A stretch of 8,233 nt of DNA from CAZJHD01 sp964545855 (GCA_964545855.1 CAZJHD010000104.1:1-8233), one strand, 5' to 3'. Shown: positions 1-6,622, counted from the first letter of the stretch. The notes: generated by a model not told the origin, from the letters alone. Numbers and translations are program-made.

Positions 1-51
1 CTCGAGCGCGACGTGCGCGACGCGGGGCCGCAGACGAAATCGGGGCCAGTC
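1..51. other. Short flank with no supported gene
   Basis: These bases lie downstream of the leftward aminotransferase gene. I see no start codon with a ribosome site on the minus strand and no convincing end of a rightward gene. GGGGCC occurs twice here as a direct repeat, not an inverted one, so there is no clear terminator hairpin. Confidence 0.4.
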
Positions 52-1431
52 TCAGTGAAGAGCCGCGAGCGCTTGCTCGAGCCGGCCGAAGGCCGCCTCG
101 ATCTCCGCCACGGACACCGCGCCGACGCTCAGGCGGAACCAGCCGGTCTCGCCGGCGACTCCGAAGGCCTGGAAGGGGACGACGGCGAAGCCGGCCTTCT
201 CGAGGAGGAACGCGCGGATCTCCTCGTTGGAGGCGAAGGGGCGGCCGGTCGCTGGGTTGCGCTTCTCGAAGAGATCGAAGCGAACGCTCAGGTAGATCGC
301 GCCCTGGGGCTCGATCGCCGAGAGCGGGAAGCCGCGCTCCCGCAGGCGGGCCACTCCGGCGAAGAGCGCTTCGAGGCGCAGCGACACCTGCTGGAGCATC
401 TCCTCGTGGAACGCGTCGACGGTCGCGACGTCCGCGAGGAGCCGCGCCGACGCCACTTGCTCGGGCCGAGGTCCCCAGGCGCCCACATGGGCGATGATGT
501 CGCGCATGCGCGAAACGACGGGAGCGGGCCCGACGGTCCAGCCCACGCGCAGGCCCGTCGCGCAGAAGGCCTTCGAGATGGCGTCGACGAAGATCACCCA
601 GGGCGCGCACTCGGGGACGAGGTGCACCGGCGTGTCGTGGCGCACGCCCCGGAAGGTGAGCGAGCGGTAGACCTGGTCGTAGAGCAGGTAGACCGGGCGC
701 TCGCCCTTCGACTTGCGCCGGCCGTTCTCGCGCACGAGGAGCTCGCCCAATGCGCGAACCTCCTCGGGCCGCATCACGGTGCCCGTCGGGTTGAGGGGCG
801 TGTTCAGCACGAGGAGCCGCGCCTTCCCGATCACGCCTTCGACGGCCGCCGCCGTCGGAAGGAAGTGCGTCTCGACGGTCGTCGGGATCTCGACGACTTC
901 GGCGCCGACCAGGTGCGCGTAGTGGTTGTTGTTCCAGGAGGGCGTCGGATAGGCGACGGTCTCTCCCGCGTCGAGCACCGCGAGGTAGGCCGCGTAGATG
1001 ACGGGCCGGGCGCCGCTCGCGACGAGGATCGACTCGATCGGATAGGAGAGCCCGAGACGCCGCTCGTACTCGCCCTGGATCGCCTTCCGGAGCTCCATCA
1101 CGCCGTCGGCGGGAGGATAGTTCGTCTCCCCGGCGTCGATGGCGGCGCGCGTCTCCTCCGCGAGCTTGCGCGGGATGGGGAACTGCTTCGACGCGAAGTC
1201 GCCGACCGTGAGGTTGCAGACCTCCTTCCCCGCCGCCAGGAGAGCGCGCACGCTCGCCGCGATCTTCAGGATCTCGGATCCCACGAGACCTCGCGCCATC
1301 CCCGAGAGACCGCGCTCGGCCTCCTCGGCGCCGCAGTCGGGGCGGATGGTGATCGGCGGTGCGGCGGCGCGGGGCGGGGACGCGGGGCCGGAGGCGGCGC
1401 CGTGAGCGGTCGGTCGGGTGGTGTCAGGCAA
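52..1431 (-). CDS. PLP-dependent class I/II aminotransferase (aspartate aminotransferase-like)
   Basis: Predicted cytosolic fold-type I pyridoxal-phosphate aminotransferase that moves an amino group between an amino acid and a 2-oxo acid. The substrate cannot be read from sequence. Counting from the TTG at 1431 (459 residues), visible family features are Trp166 in a PTPSW segment (ring stacking), NPTG at 214-217, Asp252 in YDQVY (pyridine nitrogen), Lys287 in SKAFCATGLRVGW (Schiff-base lysine) and Arg433 in RLSVG (carboxylate binding). All key residues are present. The N-terminal block NLTVGDF fits an AspAT-like subgroup. The start is uncertain. TTG at 1429-1431 overlaps the upstream gene's stop by 8 bases but adds a Pro/Ala-rich tail of about 44 residues with no clear ribosome site. 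ATG at 1297-1299 gives a 415-residue protein beginning MARGLVGSEILKIA, closer to where I expect homologues to begin. It is last in the leftward cluster. Family is certain; specificity is unknown. Confidence 0.9.
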   Translation of the reverse strand: MPDTTRPTAHGAASGPASPPRAAAPPITIRPDCGAEEAERGLSGMARGLVGSEILKIAASVRALLAAGKEVCNLTVGDFASKQFPIPRKLAEETRAAIDAGETNYPPADGVMELRKAIQGEYERRLGLSYPIESILVASGARPVIYAAYLAVLDAGETVAYPTPSWNNNHYAHLVGAEVVEIPTTVETHFLPTAAAVEGVIGKARLLVLNTPLNPTGTVMRPEEVRALGELLVRENGRRKSKGERPVYLLYDQVYRSLTFRGVRHDTPVHLVPECAPWVIFVDAISKAFCATGLRVGWTVGPAPVVSRMRDIIAHVGAWGPRPEQVASARLLADVATVDAFHEEMLQQVSLRLEALFAGVARLRERGFPLSAIEPQGAIYLSVRFDLFEKRNPATGRPFASNEEIRAFLLEKAGFAVVPFQAFGVAGETGWFRLSVGAVSVAEIEAAFGRLEQALAALH

Positions 1432-2269
1432 GGTCGGCGGAGTTGAAGGGAACGCGAACGAGGATCAGGTCGCCGTCCTTGTCGAGCGTCGCCTCCTCGC
1501 GCGAGGAGAGCGCGACGAGGAGGAACTTCGTGGCGACCTTGCGCGCCTCGCCCTCGAGAACCTCGAGCTCCGGCACCTTCACGGCCTTCAGCAGCTCGTT
1601 CGCGTCGGCGAGGGTGACGGACCGGCCCGCCATGTGCTTGCGCGCGATCTCGAGCCCCTTCAGCGAGAACCGGTACGTGCGCGGGTTCTCGGGGTCGCGT
1701 TTGCGCGGCCGGCTCACCTCGATGGCGTTCGGCAGGCGCACGACCGTGTACTTCGCCCGCGCGATCACGAGGATCTGCGTGCCCGGAATGAGCGGCGGCG
1801 GCTGGAAGCGCGAGGAGCGGCGGTAGGAGGAGCGCTCGGTCTTGGGGGCCTCGGCGCCGCCCGTGGCGGCCGTTCCGTCGGTCGCAGCCGCGGCGCCCTC
1901 GGCCGTCGCCTCGTTCCCTGCGGCGACCGCGTCGTCGCCTCCATCGTCGTCACCATCGCCAGGTGACGACCGGGGCACGAGCGGTCCGTCCCGTTCCTCC
2001 TGCGGAGCGAAGCCTGCGGGCGCATGCTCGACGGAGTCCGCCTCCGGCTCGGCGCTCTTCGGCTTCGCGCTCGGCAGCGACGTGGCGCCCTCCTTCGCGA
2101 TCGCCGGCTTCGCGACCGCCGATTTCGCGGACGCCGGCGTCTCGGACGCCTTGCCCTTGGCCGAGCTCTTCGTGGCGCCGCTCTTCGCGGCAGGGCTCTT
2201 CGAGACGCCGTCCTTCGCCGCGGCGGGAGGCTTCGTCGGTGCCTTCTTGTTCTTGGGAGCTCTCGGCAT
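1424..2269 (-). CDS. Hypothetical protein: Lys/Ala-rich then acidic tail, plus a small C-terminal domain
   Basis: I do not recognise this 281-residue protein. Residues 1-70 are Lys/Ala/Ser/Pro-rich with loose repeats of the type AAKSGATKSSAKGKAS, resembling histone H1-like or AlgP-like bacterial tails. Residues about 71-130 are acidic and Gly/Ala-rich (SSPGDGDDDGGDD), and 141-155 are Ser/Arg-rich. From about 157 the composition becomes that of a folded domain: alternating hydrophobics (TQILVIARAKYTVVRLP), a basic stretch (SRPRKRDPENPRTYRF), a likely helix (LADANELLKAV) and a final strand-like block. There is no signal peptide or membrane helix. The basic tail could bind nucleic acid or another polyanion, but that is inference from composition. 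ATG at 2269 has a GAGGGA ribosome site (2284-2279) 8-9 bases upstream, inside a hairpin. Its stop overlaps the possible TTG start of the aminotransferase gene, suggesting co-transcription. The start is well supported; the function is unknown. Confidence 0.8.
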   Translation of the reverse strand: MPRAPKNKKAPTKPPAAAKDGVSKSPAAKSGATKSSAKGKASETPASAKSAVAKPAIAKEGATSLPSAKPKSAEPEADSVEHAPAGFAPQEERDGPLVPRSSPGDGDDDGGDDAVAAGNEATAEGAAAATDGTAATGGAEAPKTERSSYRRSSRFQPPPLIPGTQILVIARAKYTVVRLPNAIEVSRPRKRDPENPRTYRFSLKGLEIARKHMAGRSVTLADANELLKAVKVPELEVLEGEARKVATKFLLVALSSREEATLDKDGDLILVRVPFNSADLA

Positions 2270-2278
2270 GGGCGCGGT

Positions 2279-2305
2279 TCCCTCGCGACGAGCGCCAGCG
2301 AGGGA
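2279..2305 (-). promoter_or_regulatory. Hairpin burying the ribosome-binding site of the hypothetical gene
   Basis: Bases 2279-2286 (TCCCTCGC) and 2298-2305 (GCGAGGGA) form a perfect 8-pair stem with an 11-base loop. In the leftward transcript the 3' arm contains the GAGGGA Shine-Dalgarno sequence, 8 bases before the ATG at 2269. Folding would hide the ribosome site, so translation could depend on ribosomes arriving from the upstream gene or on a factor that opens the stem. The stem is visible in sequence; the regulatory role is inference. There is no T-run, so it is not a standard intrinsic terminator. Confidence 0.45.
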
Positions 2306-2332
2306 CCCCTGACTCTCGCCGCGGCGCAGGGG
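2306..2332 (-). other. Second small hairpin just after the lipoprotein stop codon
   Basis: CCCCTG at 2306-2311 pairs with CAGGGG at 2327-2332 around a 15-base loop, 4 bases past the stop codon of the TraB/GumN-like gene in the leftward transcript. It directly abuts the hairpin at 2279-2305, so almost the whole 67-base gap can fold. It might reduce read-through or protect the upstream mRNA end. Without a T-tract I do not call it a terminator, and a 6-pair GC stem can occur by chance here. Confidence 0.3.
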
Positions 2333-2336
2333 CTCG

Positions 2337-3425
2337 TCAATCGGCGGGCGGCAGCTCGCACACGGAGAGCCATCGCACGTCGCGCAGCGCGTATCCGCGA
2401 TCGACGAGGAACGCGACGATGTCGACGCCGTGGGCGCCTCCGTAGAGAAGGCCGAGGCTGCCGATCGGGGCGTCGCCGGTGAGATCGGCCTCGAGCCGGC
2501 GAAGCAGCACGTCGTTGCGGGCGAGGATGACCGCCGCGGCCTCCCGGGCCTCCGCGTTCGGCTCGCCCTTCGGATGGTGGTTCCGAAGCGCGCGCAGGAC
2601 GGCGATGGGGCGCACGCGCCCGGCGTCGCCCCACAGCGGGCGCGCGAGGAGGTCCTCGACGCGCGCGGCCGTCCTGGGGAGCGCCGCGCGCAGGGCGGAG
2701 TCCGGCGGAACCGAGGCGAGATCCCTCATCGACGCGATCTCTCCCTCGTCGCGCGCCCAACGGAGCGCGAGGGAGAGGAAGGGGCCCGCCCCGCTCTCGA
2801 CGGCGGAGCGCGCGAGCGCCTCGCGCACGATCGGCACCGCCTCGTCGTGGTCCCCCAGCATCGCCTCCGCCGCCGAGACCTGGATCACCGCGCGGCGCAG
2901 CCGATGCTCGACGAGGTACGCCACCTCCGGCAGGTCCTCCTCGCTGGCGTCGACGTTCGTCCAGCCCGGGAGCTCGGCGAGCCGCTCCGGCGCCGCGGCG
3001 GACTTCGACTGGGGCACGAGGTCGGACATCCGCGCGAGGGTGCCGTAGAGCTCCGCCAGAGACGCCGCGAGCCGCGATCCGCTCGGCATCCGGAATCCCT
3101 CGAAGTACACCGCCTCGCAGTCGGACACGGAGGCGACGACGGCCTCGTAGTAGCGCGGATCGGCCACGTGCAGGAGCGACACGAGCACGATGCGCGGTCC
3201 GCCGTCGCGCGCGAAGGTCCTCACGGACGCTTCGAGCGCCGATCCGTCGGAGCGGTGGCGCACGCGGAACGTCCGATCGGAGCCCTCCAGCGTCGTGCCC
3301 GGCACCCGGGGCATGCCCTCCCAGCGCGGCGACGCGCGGCAGGACGATGCGGCGAGGAGGAGCGCCGCGGTGAAGGCGGCGCGCGCGAGGCTCCGGCCGA
3401 GCAACGCGGTCAGTGTCCCGGCCAC
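2337..3425 (-). CDS. TraB/GumN-like predicted lipoprotein
   Basis: A 362-residue predicted exported protein. The N-terminus has an Arg, a hydrophobic stretch (AAFTAALLLAASSC) and a plausible lipobox ending at Cys29, so lipid anchoring on the outer face of the inner membrane or at the outer membrane is expected. Residues 79-113 (IVLVSLLHVADPRYYEAV then CEAVYFEGF) match the first conserved block of the TraB/GumN (Tiki-related) family, with His86 and Glu109. Near the C-terminus LLYGGAH (His332 in 329-332) followed by DIVAFLVDRGY matches the second G-x-x-H block. Related Tiki proteins are metalloproteases; enzymatic activity here is inference. The reading frame stays open upstream to 3752, but that part is an Arg/Pro-rich shadow of the Smr gene. 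GTG at 3425, with AAGGG 3 bases upstream and the signal peptide right after it, is preferred; TTG at 3404 is an alternative. It overlaps the Smr gene by 16 bases, implying coupled translation. Confidence 0.8.
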   Translation of the reverse strand: MAGTLTALLGRSLARAAFTAALLLAASSCRASPRWEGMPRVPGTTLEGSDRTFRVRHRSDGSALEASVRTFARDGGPRIVLVSLLHVADPRYYEAVVASVSDCEAVYFEGFRMPSGSRLAASLAELYGTLARMSDLVPQSKSAAAPERLAELPGWTNVDASEEDLPEVAYLVEHRLRRAVIQVSAAEAMLGDHDEAVPIVREALARSAVESGAGPFLSLALRWARDEGEIASMRDLASVPPDSALRAALPRTAARVEDLLARPLWGDAGRVRPIAVLRALRNHHPKGEPNAEAREAAAVILARNDVLLRRLEADLTGDAPIGSLGLLYGGAHGVDIVAFLVDRGYALRDVRWLSVCELPPAD

Positions 3426-3958
3426 TCGCCCTTGTTGCCGCTCGGCGGCCGGTGGGGCGCGTCGAGGCGGCGCGGCCCGTAGCGCTTCTCCATCGTGTCC
3501 TCCGCGCGCCGCAGCTGCCGCGCCAGCTCGTCCGCGTCGGGGACGTCGACTCGGCGCGCGTCGCGCTTGCGGTCGACGCGGGGAGCGGCGGGGGCCCTCG
3601 GCGCGGGCCGGAAGACGACGGCGCCGCGCGCGAGCTGCAGGCAGAGCGTCACGCGCACGCAGCCCGGGTTGCGCGAGAGGTCGGCCGACTCCTCGCCGAA
3701 CTCGAGACGCCGGATCGCCGCGTTCGGAGTCGCCGCCAGCGACTTCAGCCACTCGCGCGTGCGTCGCGCGAGCGGCGACGCGCCGTCCTCCCGATGGTTC
3801 CCCGCGCCGTGGACGATCACGAGCCGCTGCGCCTTGCGCTGGAACGCATTGCGGATCTCGTCCTCCAGGCGCGCCTCGAGCCCGTCGAGGGTCGCGCCAT
3901 GGAGATCGACCCGCGGGTCGCCGGAGGGCTCGGGGGGCGAAGCCATGTCTCGAACCAT
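3410..3958 (-). CDS. Smr-domain protein (MutS2-type C-terminal nuclease-like domain)
   Basis: A 182-residue stand-alone Smr protein. Counting from the ATG at 3958, the Smr domain spans about 16-110. It has VDLHG at 17-21 (the DLHG motif), a long helix, LVIVHGAGNH at 46-55 (the HGxG motif after a beta strand) and a helix SPLARRTREWLKS. Smr domains, known from the MutS2 C-terminus and small free-standing proteins, bind nucleic acid and often nick DNA or cleave RNA. Activity here is inferred from both motifs being intact. The tail (115-182) is Arg/Pro-rich, probably disordered and able to bind nucleic acid. ATG at 3958 is chosen because GGAG lies 5 bases before it. ATG at 3946 (MASPPEP) is the main alternative, and the frame is open to 4060 only as a shadow over pfp. 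It is first in the leftward cluster and is transcribed away from pfp. Confidence 0.8.
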   Translation of the reverse strand: MVRDMASPPEPSGDPRVDLHGATLDGLEARLEDEIRNAFQRKAQRLVIVHGAGNHREDGASPLARRTREWLKSLAATPNAAIRRLEFGEESADLSRNPGCVRVTLCLQLARGAVVFRPAPRAPAAPRVDRKRDARRVDVPDADELARQLRRAEDTMEKRYGPRRLDAPHRPPSGNKGEWPGH

Positions 3959-3998
3959 AGAATCTCCGCCCCCAATTGCCTGCAGATCAGCACCCCGC
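3958..3998 (+). promoter_or_regulatory. Divergent start region between the Smr gene and pfp, with a -10-like box
   Basis: Only 40 bases separate the two divergent start codons, so at least one promoter must reach into the opposite gene. TAGAAT at 3958-3963 matches five of six bases of the sigma70 -10 consensus on the plus strand and would start a pfp transcript about 30 bases before its ATG. The region about 17 bases upstream has no good -35 box, so the call is weak. On the minus strand I find GGAG for the Smr gene but no convincing promoter. CATG at 3944-3947 is an ATG on both strands. It is in frame with pfp and with the Smr gene, so alternative starts could make the two genes overlap. Confidence 0.3.
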
Positions 3999-5216
3999 AT
4001 GTCGAAGCTCACCGGAAACCTCGTGGTCGGCCAGTCCGGCGGCCCCACCGCCGTCATCAATCAGAGCCTCGTGGGCGTCGTGCAGGAGGCGCTCCGGCAC
4101 GCGGAGATCCGGGAGATCCTCGGCGCGCGGCACGCCATCGCGGGGATCCTCGGCGAGGATTTCATCGACCTGCGCAAGGAGGACGAGCCGACGCTGGAAG
4201 CCGTCGCCTCCACGCCGTCGGCGGCCCTCGGGAGCGTCCGCAAGAAGCCGACGGAGGAGGAGCGCAAGAAGGTCTTCGAGATCTTCAAGAAGCGCGACGT
4301 GCGGTTCTTCTTCTACATCGGCGGCAACGACTCCGCGGAGACGGCCGACCTCCTGGCGCAGCAGGCGAGGGCCGAGGGCTACCCGCTGCGCGCGTACCAC
4401 GTGCCGAAGACCGTCGACAACGATCTGCTCATCACGGACCACTGCCCCGGCTACCCGTCGGCGGCGCGATTCGTCGCCATGGCGACCATGGGCGACGACC
4501 TCGACAACCGCTCGCTGAAGGGCGTGAAGATCGACGTGACCATGGGCCGCCACGCGGGATTCCTGACGGCCGCGTCCGTGCTCGGCCAGCGCCGTCCCGA
4601 CGACGCGCCGCACCTCGTCTACTGCCCGGAGAAGGCCTTCGACGAGAAGCGCTTCGTCGCCGACGTGGAAGCCGTGTATCGCCGGCTCGGACGCTGCGTC
4701 GTCGTCGTGAGCGAGGGGATCCATCGGGCCGACGGCTCGGCGATCGGGTCGAGCGGTGAGAAGGACTCGCACGGCAACGTGCAGCTCTCCGGCACGGGCG
4801 CCCTCGGAGACTTCCTCGTGGGCCTCGTGAAGGAGGGCATGGGGCCCAAGGTGCGCGCGCGCGCCGACACCTTCGGCTATCTGCAGCGCTGCTTCCCGAC
4901 GATCACGAGCGAGGTCGACCGGCGCGAGGCGCGCCAGGTCGGCCGCGCGGCGGTGGCGGCTGCCGTCGATCCGACGCAGTCGGAGGCGGGCTCCATCGCG
5001 ATCCGCCGCGTCGACGGCGCCCGATACGCCTCGGAGACCTTCGTCACGCCGCTCGCCTCGGTCGCGAAGAACACGCGGTCGATGCCCGCGGAGTTCCTCG
5101 ACGGCGACCACGGGGTTTCGGAGGCGTTCCGCACGTGGGCGGCGCCGCTCGTGGGCGAGCTTCCCGCCGTCGGCTTCCTCGCGGGCGTCGCGGCGGGCCC
5201 GAAGGCGCCCCGATGA
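3999..5216 (+). CDS. pfp: Pyrophosphate-dependent 6-phosphofructokinase
   Basis: A 405-residue phosphofructokinase interconverting fructose 6-phosphate and fructose 1,6-bisphosphate in the cytosol. Features in order are the N-terminal GNLVVGQSGGPTAVIN glycine loop (7-21), YIGGNDS (106-112), PKTVDND (136-142) with the catalytic-base Asp140, MGRHAG (182-187), SEG (238-240) and FGYLQR (292-297), part of the sugar-phosphate site. Two positions that separate ATP from PPi enzymes read as PPi type: Asp111, where E. coli PfkA has Gly104, and Lys137, where it has Gly124. The reversible PPi reaction serves both glycolysis and gluconeogenesis. Length and motifs resemble the clostridial-type PPi enzymes. 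ATG at 3999 matches the expected N-terminus (MSKLTGN) but has no Shine-Dalgarno sequence. An in-frame ATG at 3945 would add 18 residues. Its TGA overlaps the next gene's ATG as ATGA, so the HEAT gene is translationally coupled. Cofactor choice is inferred from two residues. Confidence 0.93.
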   Translation: MSKLTGNLVVGQSGGPTAVINQSLVGVVQEALRHAEIREILGARHAIAGILGEDFIDLRKEDEPTLEAVASTPSAALGSVRKKPTEEERKKVFEIFKKRDVRFFFYIGGNDSAETADLLAQQARAEGYPLRAYHVPKTVDNDLLITDHCPGYPSAARFVAMATMGDDLDNRSLKGVKIDVTMGRHAGFLTAASVLGQRRPDDAPHLVYCPEKAFDEKRFVADVEAVYRRLGRCVVVVSEGIHRADGSAIGSSGEKDSHGNVQLSGTGALGDFLVGLVKEGMGPKVRARADTFGYLQRCFPTITSEVDRREARQVGRAAVAAAVDPTQSEAGSIAIRRVDGARYASETFVTPLASVAKNTRSMPAEFLDGDHGVSEAFRTWAAPLVGELPAVGFLAGVAAGPKAPR

Positions 5217-6361
5217 GCGCCGATCCGGAGCCGAGTCCGCGCTCCGCGCCGCTCGGGGCGGAGCCGATCGAGATCGGTGCGGAGGAGCCGGATCGCGAGC
5301 GGTGGTTCGTGCCCTTCGTGGTGATCCCGCTCGGCATCGCGCTCGTCGTGCTGGCGATCGTCGCCTTCTCGAACTTCCTGCTGGGCGGCTGGGAGCCGCG
5401 CTCGATCGACCGTCTCCTCGACGACGTGCGCACGGGCGGCGCCAACGCGCGCAAGCAGTCGGCCTTCACGCTCGCGCAGCAGCTTGCGGAGCAGGTGGAG
5501 AAGCTGAACAGGGCCGTCGAGACGGGCGAGGGCGATCCGAAGGCGCTCGCCCGGCTCCTGCTGCCGCGCTCCGATCTCGCGCGCGTGGAGCGCGCCTACG
5601 ATCTCGCGAAGGGGGACATGGAGACGCGGAAGTGGCTCCTCGCCTGCCTCGGTCTCGTGGGCGACGAGGAGTCCGTGTCGTTCCTGCTGGAGCATCTCGA
5701 GCGACCCGACGAGCCCGACCCGGAGAGCGTGCTGCGGCTCGGGATCCTCTGGGCCCTGGCGCGCATCGGCAGCGCGAGCGCGCTCCCCGCCTACGACCGC
5801 GAGGTCGAGCGCCTCGTCGCGGCGCCCGACCCCGGCATCGCGAGCATCCTCGCGGGCGCCTACGGGAACCTGCGGGATCCGGCCGCGACCCAGGGCCTCC
5901 TCCGGCTCGCCTCCTTCGCGCGTTCGCGGAGCGGCGGCGTGGCGCCGCCCGCTCCCGAGACGGAGGAAGGTCCCGCCTCCTCCGCGCCGCCCGAGTCCGT
6001 GCGATGGAAGCCGCCCCTCTGGTCGGCGGCCTTGAACCTCGCGAAGCGCCACGACATCGACCCAGCCGCCGCGCGCGAGGCGGTCCCCGTGCTGATGGAG
6101 GCCCTGGAGGACCAGTTCCAGGACCCCTTCCGCAGCGAGAGGGAGCGCATCTTCCGCGGCGACTCGTCGAGCGGGATCTTCCAGAACGCGACGCAGGCGG
6201 GGGACAGCTACCGGGAGTCGAGCGTCGCGCAGACTCTCGAGGCGCTCCTGCTGCTCCGCGTGGAGGAGGCGGAGCCGCTCGTGCGCAGGGTGGCGGAGCA
6301 GGACAAGAGCCTCCGCGTGCGCAGCCACGCGCTCCGCGCCCTCGAGCGCCTGAAGGACTGA
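5213..6361 (+). CDS. Single-pass membrane protein with HEAT-like repeats
   Basis: A 382-residue protein with a short acidic N-terminus (1-30), one strong membrane helix (about 32-56, FVPFVVIPLGIALVVLAIVAF) and a long helical domain. The segments at 62-95 (SIDRLLDDVRTGG, ARKQSAFTLAQQLAEQ), 138-165, 172-202, 208-236, 285-302 and 337-380 look like paired-helix HEAT/PBS-lyase-type repeats, ending in LRVRSHALRALERL. A Pro/Glu/Ser-rich linker (243-262) interrupts the array. HEAT arrays usually serve as protein-binding scaffolds, and I see no catalytic motif. The start is the ATG of the ATGA overlap with pfp; a weak AAGG lies about 8 bases upstream. The membrane anchor and the position just ahead of the quinol:cytochrome c reductase genes suggest an assembly or scaffold role for that complex. 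However, a separate promoter and the palindrome lie between them, so this is only a guess. Membrane topology is not determined. Confidence 0.8.
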   Translation: MSADPEPSPRSAPLGAEPIEIGAEEPDRERWFVPFVVIPLGIALVVLAIVAFSNFLLGGWEPRSIDRLLDDVRTGGANARKQSAFTLAQQLAEQVEKLNRAVETGEGDPKALARLLLPRSDLARVERAYDLAKGDMETRKWLLACLGLVGDEESVSFLLEHLERPDEPDPESVLRLGILWALARIGSASALPAYDREVERLVAAPDPGIASILAGAYGNLRDPAATQGLLRLASFARSRSGGVAPPAPETEEGPASSAPPESVRWKPPLWSAALNLAKRHDIDPAAAREAVPVLMEALEDQFQDPFRSERERIFRGDSSSGIFQNATQAGDSYRESSVAQTLEALLLLRVEEAEPLVRRVAEQDKSLRVRSHALRALERLKD

Positions 6362-6523
6362 GAGGTTGTGAGGAAATCGCCGCCGCTGGCCCGAGGCCGA
6401 GCGAGAGCGAGCGAGGCGAGGCGCAACGACGACGCAACTCATGGAGAGTTGCGGAGGAGGAGCAACGAAGCCGCAGCCGATCGCAGCCGGCCGAAGCCCG
6501 GCGCCGATTTCTTCACGACCTCT
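6361..6523 (+). repeat. 163-base concentric imperfect palindrome (structured RNA or MITE-like element)
   Basis: Bases 6361-6385 pair with 6499-6523 over 25 positions. There are 22 Watson-Crick pairs, two pairs that are G-U wobbles only if the plus strand is transcribed (6367/6517 and 6372/6512), and one C-C mismatch (6380/6504). At the middle, CGCAACTC (6433-6440) and GAGTTGCG (6446-6453) form a perfect 8-pair hairpin around ATGGA. The outer and inner stems have almost the same centre (6442 and 6443), with flanking segments of 47 and 45 bases, so the whole unit is one nested palindrome. The intervening sequence is purine-rich on the left (GCGAGAGCGAGCGAGGCGAG) and partly complementary on the right. 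The outer arm starts on the last base of the HEAT stop codon. It could be a 3'-end structure, a small RNA, or a dispersed non-autonomous repeat. No transposase is nearby and no target duplication is evident. Confidence 0.65.
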
Positions 6524-6622
6524 GAGCCGAGGCGAGGCCCGCGTGAGCGGGAGGAGGACGCACGCGGGCGGGAAGATCCGCCGTCTCGGCGCGCTCGCGC
6601 GGGAGAAGTTCGCGCTCGTTGC
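6524..6622 (+). other. Non-coding stretch with two small GC hairpins
   Basis: This segment lies between the palindrome and the Rieske promoter. CCCGC at 6538-6542 and GCGGG at 6547-6551 enclose GTGA, which fits a GNRA tetraloop. GGCGG at 6567-6571 pairs with CCGCC at 6578-6582 around GAAGAT. Neither is followed by a T-run. They might help end the pfp-HEAT transcript, but short GC stems are expected by chance at this base composition. Open frames here are Arg-rich and unlike the real genes. Confidence 0.3.

Noticed and set aside
13..1446. A 477-codon plus-strand frame opposite the aminotransferase
   Set aside because: It is a charged low-complexity shadow. The minus strand carries all the PLP-enzyme motifs.
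2045..2269. Calling the Lys/Ala-rich coding stretch a satellite repeat
   Set aside because: The repeats are irregular at the DNA level and reflect low-complexity protein composition, so it is described within the gene.
3426..3752. An upstream extension of the TraB/GumN-like protein
   Set aside because: It is Arg/Pro-rich shadow sequence over the Smr gene, and the signal peptide lies directly after the GTG at 3425.
6361..6523. Calling the palindrome an intrinsic terminator
   Set aside because: The loop and nested arms total 163 bases and no T-run follows, so it does not fit a Rho-independent terminator.
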